The notes under the pieces are model-generated. The model saw nothing but the letters and a program-made list of their open reading frames with translations. It was not told the DNA's origin and searched no databases. Below, piece after piece: positions 1 through 8,000 of a stretch of 10,493 nt of DNA. Location of the stretch: the NCBI GenBank assembly GCA_002685435.1, contig NYXD01000115.1:1-10493 (forward strand). Reading direction: 5' to 3'. Position numbers and translations under genes: made by a program. The stretch's first letter is position 1, and the number at the start of each line of letters is the position of its first letter. Origin of the DNA: Cryomorphaceae bacterium. Lineage in GTDB: Bacteria; Bacteroidota; Bacteroidia; Flavobacteriales; Schleiferiaceae.

Positions 1-36
1 TCCGCTTAATTTCAGGAGTACACGATTATATTTCAT
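1..36 (-). CDS. pyrH: UMP kinase, N-terminal 12 codons (partial, runs off the window)
   Basis: The minus strand reads ATG at 36-34 followed by MKYNRVLLKLSG, open to the window edge. This matches the start of bacterial UMP kinase (PyrH, amino acid kinase family), whose N-terminus is a beta strand followed by the KLSG loop; the lysine of that loop contacts ATP phosphates. The enzyme phosphorylates UMP to UDP in pyrimidine nucleotide synthesis in the cytoplasm. The position directly downstream of tsf is the usual place for pyrH in many bacteria, which supports the call despite the short visible part. It is separated from tsf by a strong terminator and has its own promoter-like sequence, so it is probably transcribed separately. 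Only 12 residues are visible, so integrity of the gene cannot be judged. Confidence 0.85.
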   Translation of the reverse strand, partial: MKYNRVLLKLSG

Positions 37-53
37 ATCTGTAGGTTTGAAGA

Positions 54-85
54 CAAATATACCGCAACTATCATGGGCAATCCAA
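54..85 (-). promoter_or_regulatory. Bacteroidota-type promoter of pyrH
   Basis: On the minus strand TATATTTG (61-54) is an exact match to the Bacteroidota -7 element TAnnTTTG. A TTG (85-83) lies 21 nt upstream, fitting the -33 element. Transcription would start near position 47-48, giving a leader of only about 12 nt before the pyrH ATG at 36. It sits after the tsf terminator, as expected for an independent pyrH promoter. Confidence 0.65.
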
Positions 86-133
86 CGAGTTAATTCTAGT
101 TTTTAAACCGTTACCAACTTTTACGCTTGAAAC

Positions 134-168
134 AAAAAAAACCGCGATGGCAGGCCATCGCGGTTTTT
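134..168 (-). terminator. Rho-independent terminator after tsf
   Basis: A 9-bp perfect GC-rich stem (CCGCGATGG at 142-150 with CCATCGCGG at 155-163) closes a 4-nt loop. On the minus strand it is followed by eight U (plus-strand A tract 134-141), and it lies just past the tsf stop at 190. Five T on the other side (164-168) make it potentially bidirectional, but no plus-strand gene ends here. Confidence 0.93.
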
Positions 169-189
169 AAACGTTCATTAAGTATATGA

Positions 190-1008
190 TTATAAGCTAA
201 CGCGCTTAAAATCTACTACTGCTAGACCGGCTTCAACGCTAGTCAAGTATTTAGATACACTCAGTTTACTGTCTTTGATAAAGTCTTGATCTACCAAAGT
301 ATTCTCTTTAAAGAATTTGTTCAGACGTCCTGCAGCAATTTTATCAAGCATTGCTTCAGGCTTACCTTCTTGACGTGCCAAATCTTTTCCTACTTCTAAT
401 TCACGATCGATGACGTCTTGCGGTACAGCATCACGATTCAAAGCTACTGGATTCATGGCCGCAGCTTGCATTGCAACGTCACGACCTGCTTCTGCAGCTT
501 CGGCGGTTAAGCCTACTAAAGTACCAATCTTGTTGCCCATATGAATGTACGAAGCTACGTAAGGGGCGCTAACCGTTGCCATTTCAGCAACTTCAATCTT
601 CTCACCAATCACACCAGTCTGCTCTTGCAATTTAGCTGCAACAGTCAAACCACCTTCAAATTCAACAGCTCCGAGCTCTTCAGCCGTCGCTACGCCAGAG
701 GCTAATGCGATATCAGCAATCTTATTTGCCAATGCAACGAAGTCTTCGTTTTTAGCAACAAAATCCGTTTCACAAGATAGTTTTATAACTGCACCCTTGT
801 CAGCACCGTTAGTCTTTGCGATAACAGCACCTTCGGTTGCATCACGATCAGCACGCTTTGCAGCTACTTTCTGACCTTTCTTTCTTAGGATGTCAACTGC
901 AGCTTCGAAATCGCCTTCGGCTTCAACCAAAGCTTTTTTACAGTCCATCATACCAGCTCCAGTTTGCTTTCTGAGTTTGTTTACTTCAGCAGCGGTAATC
1001 TTTGCCAT
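190..1008 (-). CDS. tsf: Translation elongation factor Ts
   Basis: EF-Ts is the cytoplasmic guanine-nucleotide exchange factor that releases GDP from EF-Tu. The 272-residue product is close to the usual family length. An N-terminal UBA-like domain is seen at residues 1-55, with the conserved LRKQTGAGMMDCKKAL (12-27). TDFVAKN at 81-87 is the EF-Tu-contacting signature. IHMGNKIGTLVGL (155-167) and AMQAAAMNPVAL (179-190) mark the core subdomains, and the tail carries the typical EGKPEAMLDKIAAGRLNKFF stretch (214-233). The ATG at 1008 gives the canonical MAKITAAEVNKLR start; there is no Shine-Dalgarno sequence, as usual in this phylum. It lies 103 nt downstream of rpsB, its usual partner, with a terminator-like hairpin between them and a strong terminator after it. 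The gene appears complete and intact. Confidence 0.98.
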   Translation of the reverse strand: MAKITAAEVNKLRKQTGAGMMDCKKALVEAEGDFEAAVDILRKKGQKVAAKRADRDATEGAVIAKTNGADKGAVIKLSCETDFVAKNEDFVALANKIADIALASGVATAEELGAVEFEGGLTVAAKLQEQTGVIGEKIEVAEMATVSAPYVASYIHMGNKIGTLVGLTAEAAEAGRDVAMQAAAMNPVALNRDAVPQDVIDRELEVGKDLARQEGKPEAMLDKIAAGRLNKFFKENTLVDQDFIKDSKLSVSKYLTSVEAGLAVVDFKRVSL

Positions 1009-1038
1009 GATATAGAGTATTAATTTTGAATTTTAATT

Positions 1039-1075
1039 AAAAAGAGAGCCGCAAAGGTATTCCCTACGGCTCTCT
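1039..1075 (-). terminator. Hairpin terminator/attenuator between rpsB and tsf
   Basis: Plus-strand arms AGAGAGCCG (1043-1051) and CGGCTCTCT (1067-1075) form a 9-bp stem. On the minus strand the 15-nt loop can fold further (AGGG-AAUA-CCUU, with one G-U pair), and the stem runs directly into five U (1043-1039). This has the shape of an intrinsic terminator located between rpsB and tsf, so it probably lowers or gates read-through into tsf. No alternative antiterminator fold is obvious. Confidence 0.7.
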
Positions 1076-1078
1076 CAA
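1052..1078 (-). promoter_or_regulatory. Possible internal tsf promoter inside the terminator hairpin
   Basis: On the minus strand TACCTTTG (1059-1052) matches TAnnTTTG exactly and sits in the loop of the rpsB-tsf hairpin. The nearest TTG (1078-1076) is 16 nt upstream, slightly shorter than the 17-23 nt normally quoted. Start would be near 1046, giving a leader of about 38 nt. The match could be chance; the spacing is the weak point. Confidence 0.35.
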
Positions 1079-1111
1079 AAAGTCATTATTGTTTCAACAA
1101 AGCGTTAAGGA

Positions 1112-1858
1112 TTAAGCCTTAGCCGCTTTCTTGTCAATTTTCGCTTGCTCAGCAGTAGCTTTATCGCTCTTGCGCTGAGAGAGACCTGCTTTTACACCTT
1201 CAGTTACGAATTCCATTACCGCGGCGATGCTTCTAGAAGCATCATCGTTTGATGGGATTGCGTAATCTACACGGCGTGGGTCAGAGTTTGTATCTACCAT
1301 ACCGAACGTTGGGATACCCAACTTGATGGCTTCATCTACAGCAATGTTTTCACGCTTAATATCAACGATAAATAAAGCAGCCGGTAAACGATTCATATCT
1401 GCTACTGAACCCAAATCCTTTTCAAGCTTCGCACGCTGACGGTCTACTTGAAGACGCTCGCGCTTTGAAAGTGTTTCGAACGTACCGTTTTCTTTCATCT
1501 TGTCGATGCTCTGCATCTTCTTAATGGCTTTACGGATCGTTACGAAGTTAGTTAACATACCTCCTGGCCAACGCTCAGTTACGTAAGGCATGTTTGCTTC
1601 ACCTGCGTATTTCGCTACGATTTCTTTTGCTTGTTTTTTCGTTGCTACGAAAAGGATTTTACGACCTGATGCTGCAATTTTCTGTAGGGCTTCTGTAGCC
1701 TCTGTCATTTTTGCTTCAGTCTTGTGAAGGTCGATAACGTGGATTCCGTTACGCTCCATAAAGATGTAAGGAGCCATGTTTGGATTCCACTTACGGGTGA
1801 GGTGTCCAAAGTGAACACCGGCATCCATGAGTTTCTTGATGTTGTCTGTTACTGCCAT
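1112..1858 (-). CDS. rpsB: 30S ribosomal protein S2
   Basis: S2 binds late to the 30S subunit at the head-body junction. The product is 248 residues from the ATG at 1858 (MAVTDNIKKLMDAG). An in-frame upstream start at 1888 would add ten residues not typical of the family and is not chosen. Family landmarks are visible: HFGHLTRKWNPNMAPYIF (16-33), ERNGIHVIDLHKT (35-47), RWPGGMLTNFVTIRK (96-110), a charged helical insertion at about 110-150 that corresponds to the S2 coiled coil, and GIPTFGMVDTNSDPRRVDYA (181-200). The last 20 residues are a Lys/Ala-rich tail, common in this phylum. An A-rich stretch precedes the start instead of a Shine-Dalgarno sequence. It lies 80 nt after rpsI and upstream of tsf, the usual order. 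Intact. Confidence 0.98.
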   Translation of the reverse strand: MAVTDNIKKLMDAGVHFGHLTRKWNPNMAPYIFMERNGIHVIDLHKTEAKMTEATEALQKIAASGRKILFVATKKQAKEIVAKYAGEANMPYVTERWPGGMLTNFVTIRKAIKKMQSIDKMKENGTFETLSKRERLQVDRQRAKLEKDLGSVADMNRLPAALFIVDIKRENIAVDEAIKLGIPTFGMVDTNSDPRRVDYAIPSNDDASRSIAAVMEFVTEGVKAGLSQRKSDKATAEQAKIDKKAAKA

Positions 1859-1938
1859 TTTTTTGAGTTTACTTTCCCTAGTAAGCAATGCACCAGTAGC
1901 CTTGTAAGAGTCTGGTCCATTTGGATACTAAATCTCGA
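1859..1938 (-). promoter_or_regulatory. rpsI-rpsB spacer with two small hairpins
   Basis: This 80-nt gap has no recognisable -7 box, so rpsB is probably read from the rplM promoter. Two weak dyads are present: ACCAG/CTGGT (1892-1896 with 1912-1916, 15-nt loop) and TTACT/AGTAA (1869-1873 with 1880-1884, 6-nt loop), the second 10 nt upstream of the rpsB ATG. S2 represses its own operon in E. coli, so a leader role is conceivable here, but the folds are too short to claim it. Confidence 0.3.
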
Positions 1939-2325
1939 TTAACGTTTAGAGAACTGGAATTTCTTACGTGCTTTCTTCTGACCGAATTTCTTACGCTCAA
2001 CCATACGTGGGTCACGAGTAAGTAGTCCGGCAGGCTTCAACGATGTGCGGTTCTCGTTATCGATCTCAGAAAGAATACGAGATACACCCAAACGAATCGC
2101 CTCAGCTTGACCAGTGATACCACCACCAAATACATTGACTTTAACGTCGTATTTGCCAGAAGTTTCTGTCAAACTAAAAGGCTGCTCCATTTTGTAGTGC
2201 AACGGCGCAGTGTTGAAGTAGTCCTTATAGTCCTTGCCATTAACGGTGATGGTACCAGTACCTTCATCCATGTAGACACGAGCTACAGAAGTTTTACGTC
2301 TTCCAATTGCGTGAAACTTTGCCAT
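1939..2325 (-). CDS. rpsI: 30S ribosomal protein S9
   Basis: S9 sits in the head of the 30S subunit, and its C-terminal tail reaches the P-site tRNA. The 128-residue length is normal. Landmarks are AIGRRKTSVARVY (6-18) at the N-terminus, the family signature GGGITGQAEAIRLGVSRIL (67-85), LLTRDPRMVERKKFGQKKAR (101-120), and the near-invariant SKR terminus (126-128) whose last Arg contacts tRNA. The ATG at 2325 gives the expected MAKFHAIGRRK start. Only 10 nt separate it from the rplM stop, so the two are cotranscribed, as in nearly all bacteria. Complete, with no oddities. Confidence 0.98.
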   Translation of the reverse strand: MAKFHAIGRRKTSVARVYMDEGTGTITVNGKDYKDYFNTAPLHYKMEQPFSLTETSGKYDVKVNVFGGGITGQAEAIRLGVSRILSEIDNENRTSLKPAGLLTRDPRMVERKKFGQKKARKKFQFSKR

Positions 2326-2335
2326 TTATTATTAC

Positions 2336-2791
2336 TTATTTGATTTCATTAATGTTGATCACCGTTGGCTTCTGAGCTTCATTCTTGTGCTCAGGACCAG
2401 CATATACGTGCAAGTTGCGGAACAACTCAGCACCTAGGCGATTCTTAGGAAGCATACCCTTAACTGCCTTCTCGACAATACGCTCAGGGAACTTCGCCAT
2501 GATTTGCTCAGGATTTGTGGTACGCTGACCACCTGGGTAACCCGTGTGCCATATGTACGTTTTGTCCGTCATTTTATTTCCGCTCAAAACAACCTTCTCA
2601 GCGTTAACTATAATAACGTTGTCGCCACAGTCAACGTGAGGTGTGTAATTAGGCTTGCGCTTACCTCTTATAAGCAAGGCTACCTTTGATGCCAAACGTC
2701 CTAGTGTTTGACCTTCTGCGTCAACTACTAGCCAGTTCTTTTCAACTGACGCCGCGTTGGCTGAAACTGTCTTGTAACTTAATGTATTCAC
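2336..2791 (-). CDS. rplM: 50S ribosomal protein L13
   Basis: L13 is an early-assembling 50S protein that binds 23S rRNA; in E. coli it also represses its own rplM-rpsI mRNA. The product is 151 residues. LVVDAEGQTLGRLASKVALL (21-40), PHVDCGDNVIIVNAEKV (51-67), HTGYPGGQR (82-90) and the L13 signature region KGMLPKNRLGAELFRNLHVY (111-130) are all present. The start is GTG at 2791-2789, giving MNTLSYKT, the start common in Bacteroidota L13. I see no in-frame ATG nearby that would fit better, so the weak start codon is likely genuine. It is the first gene of the ribosomal cluster, just after a promoter and a structured leader. Confidence 0.97.
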   Translation of the reverse strand: MNTLSYKTVSANAASVEKNWLVVDAEGQTLGRLASKVALLIRGKRKPNYTPHVDCGDNVIIVNAEKVVLSGNKMTDKTYIWHTGYPGGQRTTNPEQIMAKFPERIVEKAVKGMLPKNRLGAELFRNLHVYAGPEHKNEAQKPTVININEIK

Positions 2792-2846
2792 CGCTAATGC
2801 GTTTTATATGTTTAAAGTGGTTGTGTGTACAACCCCCAAAAAGGGC
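2792..2846 (-). promoter_or_regulatory. Structured 5' leader of rplM (candidate L13 autoregulatory leader)
   Basis: The predicted leader of about 50 nt folds into three consecutive small hairpins on the minus strand: CCC-UUUUU-GGG at its very 5' end, then GGUUGU-ACAC-ACAACC (2834-2819), then CGC-AUUA-GCG (2801-2792) abutting the GTG start. The middle one is a perfect 6-bp stem. L13 is known to act as a translational repressor in E. coli, and I recall L13 leader candidates being proposed in Bacteroidia; whether this leader belongs to them needs a covariance search. Confidence 0.4.
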
Positions 2847-2848
2847 TG

Positions 2849-2880
2849 CGAAAATACATCTTTATTTAGCTAAGAACCAA
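2849..2880 (-). promoter_or_regulatory. Promoter of the rplM-rpsI-rpsB(-tsf) cluster
   Basis: On the minus strand TATTTTCG (2856-2849) matches TAnnTTTG with one mismatch. TTTTTG ending at 2878 supplies the -33 TTG, exactly 21 nt upstream, the same spacing as the pyrH promoter. Predicted start near 2843-2846, immediately before the leader hairpins. Confidence 0.6.
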
Positions 2881-2906
2881 AAATCTATGCACAAATTGTT
2901 GACATC

Positions 2907-2938
2907 TTGAATAGTGCATCGTTTTTGAGTTGCATTCG
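2907..2938 (+). promoter_or_regulatory. Weak promoter candidate for the metalloprotease gene
   Basis: TTG (2907-2909) is followed after 21 nt by TGCATTCG (2931-2938), which differs from TAnnTTTG at two positions. The spacing equals that of the other promoters in this window, but the -7 match is poor. A start here would fall within the hairpin at 2937-2963 and prevent it forming, so the two calls compete. Confidence 0.25.
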
Positions 2939-2963
2939 TGGACAATTAGCACGAAATTGCACG
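2937..2963 (+). promoter_or_regulatory. Start-proximal hairpin before the metalloprotease ATG
   Basis: CGTG (2937-2940) and CAATT (2943-2947) pair with AATTG (2955-2959) and CACG (2960-2963), forming a 9-bp stem with a 2-nt bulge and a 7-nt loop. The structure ends 2 nt before the ATG at 2966 and would cover the ribosome-binding region if transcription begins upstream of it. Confidence 0.4.
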
Positions 2964-2965
2964 TC

Positions 2966-4996
2966 ATGCGAAAATACATACTATCCCCTATTCTAGCAGT
3001 ATTTATCTTTCTTTCTGCGCCGCTATTTGGCCAAAAATGTGGTCATGACGTGCTGGAAGAAGAAGTTAAACGACTGTATCCCAACTATGAAGCAGACGAA
3101 GCTGAATTCATCTCGAAGGTGAATTTTAATGAGCCCCACCTTACTGAGGCCGTCGTTCATACCATTCCCGTAGTAGTCCACATCATTTACGATTCGCCAA
3201 GCGATAATATTTCCGATAAGCAAGTGCGTGACGCAATTATTGGTTTAAATGAAGACTATCGACGCTTAAATGCCGATACTTCGAATACCCGCTCGATTTT
3301 TCAAGGAGTGGCTGCAGATTGTGAGATTGAATTTCAATTGGCAAAATTGAACCCGCAAGGAAACTGTACTACAGCCATTACAAGAACACAAAGTGCACTG
3401 AGTGTAGCAGCAAACAATAACGTAAAAGGACTGATCAGCTGGCCGAACAATAAATACCTGAATATTTGGGTAGTGAATAGTATCTCACTCTCAAGCAGTG
3501 GTACAGGAACGGTTTTGGGATATGCCTACAAACCTAACCCTGGACAGGGCACTACGTACGACGGCATTGTGATTCGTCACGATCGTATGGGTAGAATTGG
3601 GACGGGAACAAGCATGGGCAGAACACTTACCCATGAAGCGGGACATTATTTAGGCCTAGATCATCCGTTTAAAGGCGGTTGTTTCTCAGGAGACAATTGT
3701 GCTGATACGCCTCCTGTATTGGAAGCGAGTTATGGTTGCAACACTAACGCAAACACATGTTCTAACGACAGTCCAAACAAGCCGGATATGATCGAGAACT
3801 ACATGGATTATGCAGACGATAACTGCATGAATCTATTCACAGACGATCAGCGCGCCATCATGCGTTCAAACCTTGCAAATGTCGCAAGAAGAGGTTATTT
3901 GATCAGCACAACTAACGCACAGAATAGTGGTATACAGCCAGGGATGGCATTACCGTGTGCGCCGCAAGCGAATTTCAAAGCGAGTCAAACCGCCATTTGT
4001 AATGGTACAACGGTTCAATTTACTGATATGAGCACCTTCGGTAATGCCACCAATTGGTCGTGGTATTTCCCAGGAGGTACACCGTCTACTTCAACTGCGC
4101 AGAATCCAACAGTCACCTACAGTAATGCTTCGGGCAATTCTTATAAAAATTATGATGTCGCTTTAACTGTAACCAATGCCTTAGGAACTTCACAATCCTC
4201 TATTGACGGCTACATGAGTGTGCATACTCCGAACAGCACCATTTGGGCGAATAGCTTTAACTCCGGATTCGAATTTAATGCTATCCCCAACGGAACTTGG
4301 CACGTGGAAAATGCAGAAGGCGATAATATTAAATGGGAGCGTAACAGCTTCAATAGTTTTGAAGGCGATTTTTCTGTCAAGCTCGATAATTACAACAACG
4401 AGCCGGATAATACCGATGCATTGGTCACTAATTTTATCAATGTAAATAGAGCGGCAGCCATGAATTTCAGTTTCCGTTATGCCGTTGCCAGTAAGCCCGG
4501 TTCCGCGATGGACGACATCAATGTTAGTGTAAGTCAGGATTGTGGGGAAAGCTGGCAAAGCGTTCGTACTTTGATTGGACCCTTACTCTATGCAGCAACA
4601 AATAAGGCCACTCCTTGGAATCCTACTACGAGCAGCAATTGGCGTAAAGTGACTATCGGTTTAGATAATTTTGTCGGTAACCAGCCTATCATGATTAAGG
4701 TTGCCTTCACTTCAGGCGGTGGTAATAACGCCTTCCTAGATGATTTCAACCTAGATGTTACGCTTGATCAGGAAGACCTCAACGCAGCGCAGATCAGTAT
4801 CTATCCTAACCCGAGTAAGGGTCGTTTTACTGTAGAAGGTTTACCTGCCGGAACACCGTATACCATTTACAGTACAGGCGGTAGCGCCATTCAAAAAGGT
4901 CTGTTGGATTTAGACGCCTCACTCGAGCTTACAGCTCCGGCAGGTTATTACCTATTCCAAGCCTCAAGTGTTCGCAAAGCATTGATCATTCAATAA
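2966..4996 (+). CDS. Secreted M43-type zinc metalloprotease with PKD-like domain and T9SS sorting domain
   Basis: A predicted extracellular protease of the pappalysin/cytophagalysin family (M43), 676 residues from the ATG at 2966. An in-frame TTG at 2930 would precede the signal peptide by 12 polar residues and is rejected. Residues 1-23 are a signal peptide (hydrophobic core, cleavage near FG-QK). The catalytic domain spans about 60-315, with the zinc-binding HEAGHYLGLDH (223-233) containing three His and the catalytic Glu, and the Met-turn ENYMDY (277-282). A PKD-like domain lies at about 335-420, then a jelly-roll/MAM-like region at 434-602, and a type A T9SS C-terminal sorting domain from about 605, with the typical ISIYPNPSKGRF (610-621) and a terminal strand ending LIIQ. 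It is expected to cross the outer membrane by T9SS and be released or surface-attached. The substrate is unknown. It is monocistronic, divergent from rplM. Confidence 0.93.
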   Translation: MRKYILSPILAVFIFLSAPLFGQKCGHDVLEEEVKRLYPNYEADEAEFISKVNFNEPHLTEAVVHTIPVVVHIIYDSPSDNISDKQVRDAIIGLNEDYRRLNADTSNTRSIFQGVAADCEIEFQLAKLNPQGNCTTAITRTQSALSVAANNNVKGLISWPNNKYLNIWVVNSISLSSSGTGTVLGYAYKPNPGQGTTYDGIVIRHDRMGRIGTGTSMGRTLTHEAGHYLGLDHPFKGGCFSGDNCADTPPVLEASYGCNTNANTCSNDSPNKPDMIENYMDYADDNCMNLFTDDQRAIMRSNLANVARRGYLISTTNAQNSGIQPGMALPCAPQANFKASQTAICNGTTVQFTDMSTFGNATNWSWYFPGGTPSTSTAQNPTVTYSNASGNSYKNYDVALTVTNALGTSQSSIDGYMSVHTPNSTIWANSFNSGFEFNAIPNGTWHVENAEGDNIKWERNSFNSFEGDFSVKLDNYNNEPDNTDALVTNFINVNRAAAMNFSFRYAVASKPGSAMDDINVSVSQDCGESWQSVRTLIGPLLYAATNKATPWNPTTSSNWRKVTIGLDNFVGNQPIMIKVAFTSGGGNNAFLDDFNLDVTLDQEDLNAAQISIYPNPSKGRFTVEGLPAGTPYTIYSTGGSAIQKGLLDLDASLELTAPAGYYLFQASSVRKALIIQ

Positions 4997-5049
4997 GCAG
5001 TAAATATTCTCGGCAAAGCTTCCCCGGCGGAGCCGAAAAATTTGAGCAT

Positions 5050-5078
5050 AAAAAAGGCGCCCAGTGGGCGCCTTTTTT
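5050..5078. terminator. Bidirectional terminator between convergent genes
   Basis: A near-perfect inverted repeat: A6 + GGCGCCC (5050-5062), a 3-nt loop, GGGCGCC + T6 (5066-5078). It offers a U tract in both directions and sits between the metalloprotease stop (4996) and the stop of the opposing propeller gene (5086), so it can end both transcripts. Confidence 0.93.
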
Positions 5079-5085
5079 CTTCGCT

Positions 5086-8000
5086 TTATTTTCGAATTTC
5101 TTTCTCAATCTTCGTGGGAACCATCACATCTACGGGATGGTTTTCTAAGTATTCCAACAGGCTATTGTAATCTTCAAAAAGGAAGGTCATTACAGTTTCT
5201 GTCGCTTCTTTTGTTCGTTTTGCTAATTGGTCAAACAACGCTTGCTCATTACTTTCCCACGCGCTCGCGGAACTTAAGAGCTGCCAAAGTGAGCTGCCCC
5301 ACTGGCTCGACCAAACCTCTGGTTGCTCAAAGTATCCTTTAGTCTCCTTTTTACCGAAGACATGGTGACGTGCAGCCTCTAATGCTTTCGCTGTGACTTT
5401 TACGGTGTCCACTAGAGCTGAGTCTGACGCATAGGGTTCACGTTGCAGTAAAGATTGGAGACGTTCTATGTTCTCGTTCGCTTGCGCTAAGGACTGCACG
5501 GCAAGGTCTAAATCTGCCTCAATACCTTCGATCGCTTTGAATGCTTCGCGGCGCGCAACCAAATCTTCCTCGCTCACCCAACTGTTCATGCGGTAATCGT
5601 ATTCCACATTTAACGACTGGGTTACGCTTTGACCGTCCCAATTTATCGTCACAGCGTATTTCCCGGGCAGTACAGGTGCCCCTCGGCGATCGCTCTGTTC
5701 CTTCTCTGCCTTGCGTACTTTGAAGCGCGGGTACTCCGCTCCTTTCTCCCACATGGCCCAACGCCAATTTTGCAAACCCGACTCCTTGACTTTGAGGTAC
5801 TGAGTGTATACCGTATCTCCAGATTCGTTTTGATAATCTACCCGGAGTTTTTTCTTGTTGTCATCAGCCACTTCAGGCAGATAAGCGGTCATGCGTGCAC
5901 CGAAGGGGCGGTTTTCACCGCGGAAGGTTGACATTCCAGCGAATCTTACACCAGGACTTTGCTTACGCTCCCACTGGTAGGCTGTTGGAGGTTCAAAGAA
6001 TGCTGGTGCATTTAAATCTTTACCCGCAGCTAAAACTCGCAGCGGCTCGATATCATCGATCACCCAAGCGCCACGACCAAACGTACCCAGTACCAAATCC
6101 TTTTCACGCGCTTGGAAAGCCATGTCCATCACTTGTACGGTGGGTATGTTCTTCGTCCATTTTGCAAATGAATTACCTCCATCGATACTGGCGTAAAGAC
6201 CATATTCGCCACCGACAAAAATTAAATTCTGCTCAACAGGATCTTGCCAGACGCTCAATACAGGTCCAAAAATATCGCCGTCGTCTACAACCCTGGTTAC
6301 CTTCTTTCCAAAGCCTTCTATTTTGTAGAGGTACGCGCTCCAATTGTTTCGGCGGTAGTCGTTCACAACCACCCATGCAGTTCCTTTGTCATAGTCCGAT
6401 GCGCGAATCTGAGGAATCCAACACCCTTCAGGGAGGCCCTTAAGTTTGTTACTGATATCCGTCCAATTCGCTCCGCCGTCTAACGTCACGTGAAGTTTAC
6501 CATCGTCCGAGCCTGCCCAAATCACCTTTTCATCTAAGGCACTTGGAGCAATGGCCAAAACACAAGTGTGGTTTTCCGCACCGGTAACATCGTAGGTAAG
6601 TCCACCACTCTCCAACTGCTTCTGCTTTTCAGGATCATTCGTTGTTAAGTCCGGGCTAATGATGGTCCAATTCTTTCCGTTATCTGTGCTCTTGTGAACA
6701 TACTGCGATCCAAAATACAAGTTCGTCTCTGGCTTGTGCGGATCGAGAGCAATAGGCGCGTTCCAATGCCAGCGCAGGCGCTCTCCATCAGGATGTACCG
6801 GTTTAATAAGCGCTGAATAACCTGTCTCCGTATTCACTAAGCCCACATTACCTTCTTGACTCTGCGCATAAACTGCATCCGTGCGCCCTGGAATAGGCAC
6901 TACATCAAAACCATCACCAAAAAATAATTCGTTCCACTCTTCATTGCGAATTCCGTCTGTAGTTAGACTGTAGGCCGGACCCATCCATGAGCCATTATCC
7001 TGCATCCCGCCGTACACATTATAGGGCAGTTGATTATCTATATTGATATGGTAGAATTGGGCCAATGGTAAATTTTCTACGAAATGCCAGCTTTCCCCAT
7101 AATCATAGGAAATATTCATCCCACCGTCGTTCCCTTCAACAATATGTGCGGGGTTAGCAGGATCGATCCACATCGCATGATGATCCGGGTGAATACGATT
7201 GTAGGGTGTAATGGTTTTCCAATTCTTACCACCGTCATCACTGCGCGTTACATACGTCCATAAACTGTATAAACGATCTGGATTTTGAGGATCTACACGG
7301 AGGTCAGCATAGTAGAACGGGCGGTTTCCAGCCTGCTCACTTTCGGTCACTTTGAACCAATTCTTTCCACCGTCTTTACTCTTGTAAACTCCATTTTTCT
7401 TACTGGTTTCAATAAGCGCATATACAATGTTTGAATTCGAAGGTGCTATGCCTAAACCCATTCGACCCAAATCGCCTTTTGGCAATCCTTCATCTTCGCC
7501 TAACTTCTTCCAGTTTTCACCTCCATCGTAGGTGATAAATAATCCGCCCGATGGACCGCCGCTGGTAAAGAACCAGGGTGCTCTGCAGTATTCCCACATG
7601 TTGGCAATTAACTTTTTCGGATTGTTTGGATCCATGACAAGATCCCCAGCACCTGTACGGTCGTTGATATACAAAGAATTGGTCCAATTTCTTCCTCCAT
7701 CGGTTGTCTTAAAAACACCGCGTGGGCTATCGCCCCATGCTGATCCAGTTGCACCCACATAAACCTCGTCGGTATTCTCTGGATTGATCAATATTCTATG
7801 GATGGTACGCGTTTGCTCTAACCCTATGCATTCCCAGCTCTGACCGCCGTCGTAACTCTTATATAGCCCGTAACCACTGGTTTGCGAATTCCGAGGATTT
7901 CCTTCACCTGTACCGACATAAATAATATCCGGATGCTTAGGGTCAATAGCTACAGCCCCTATAGACGCTACTTTTTCATTCTGAAACAGCGGCGACCAAT

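Noticed and set aside
1859..1888. Upstream in-frame start of rpsB at 1888
   Set aside because: It adds ten non-conserved residues before MAVTDNIKKL, which is the typical N-terminus of S2 in this phylum.
2930..2965. TTG start extending the metalloprotease by 12 residues
   Set aside because: The extension is polar and would precede an otherwise ideal signal peptide beginning at the ATG at 2966.
4190..4558. 122-codon open frame antisense to the metalloprotease
   Set aside because: It lies wholly inside a strongly supported gene, has no signal or domain, and no promoter; a chance open frame.
5011..5036. GC-rich dyad (TCGGC...GCCGA) after the metalloprotease stop, considered as a first terminator
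   Set aside because: It is followed by A residues rather than T on the plus strand, its possible stems exclude each other, and the perfect terminator at 5050-5078 already explains the site.
5895..6443. 182-codon open frame on the plus strand inside the propeller gene
   Set aside because: Composition (rich in Arg, His, Pro, Ser) and its position antisense to a conserved repeat protein indicate a shadow frame.
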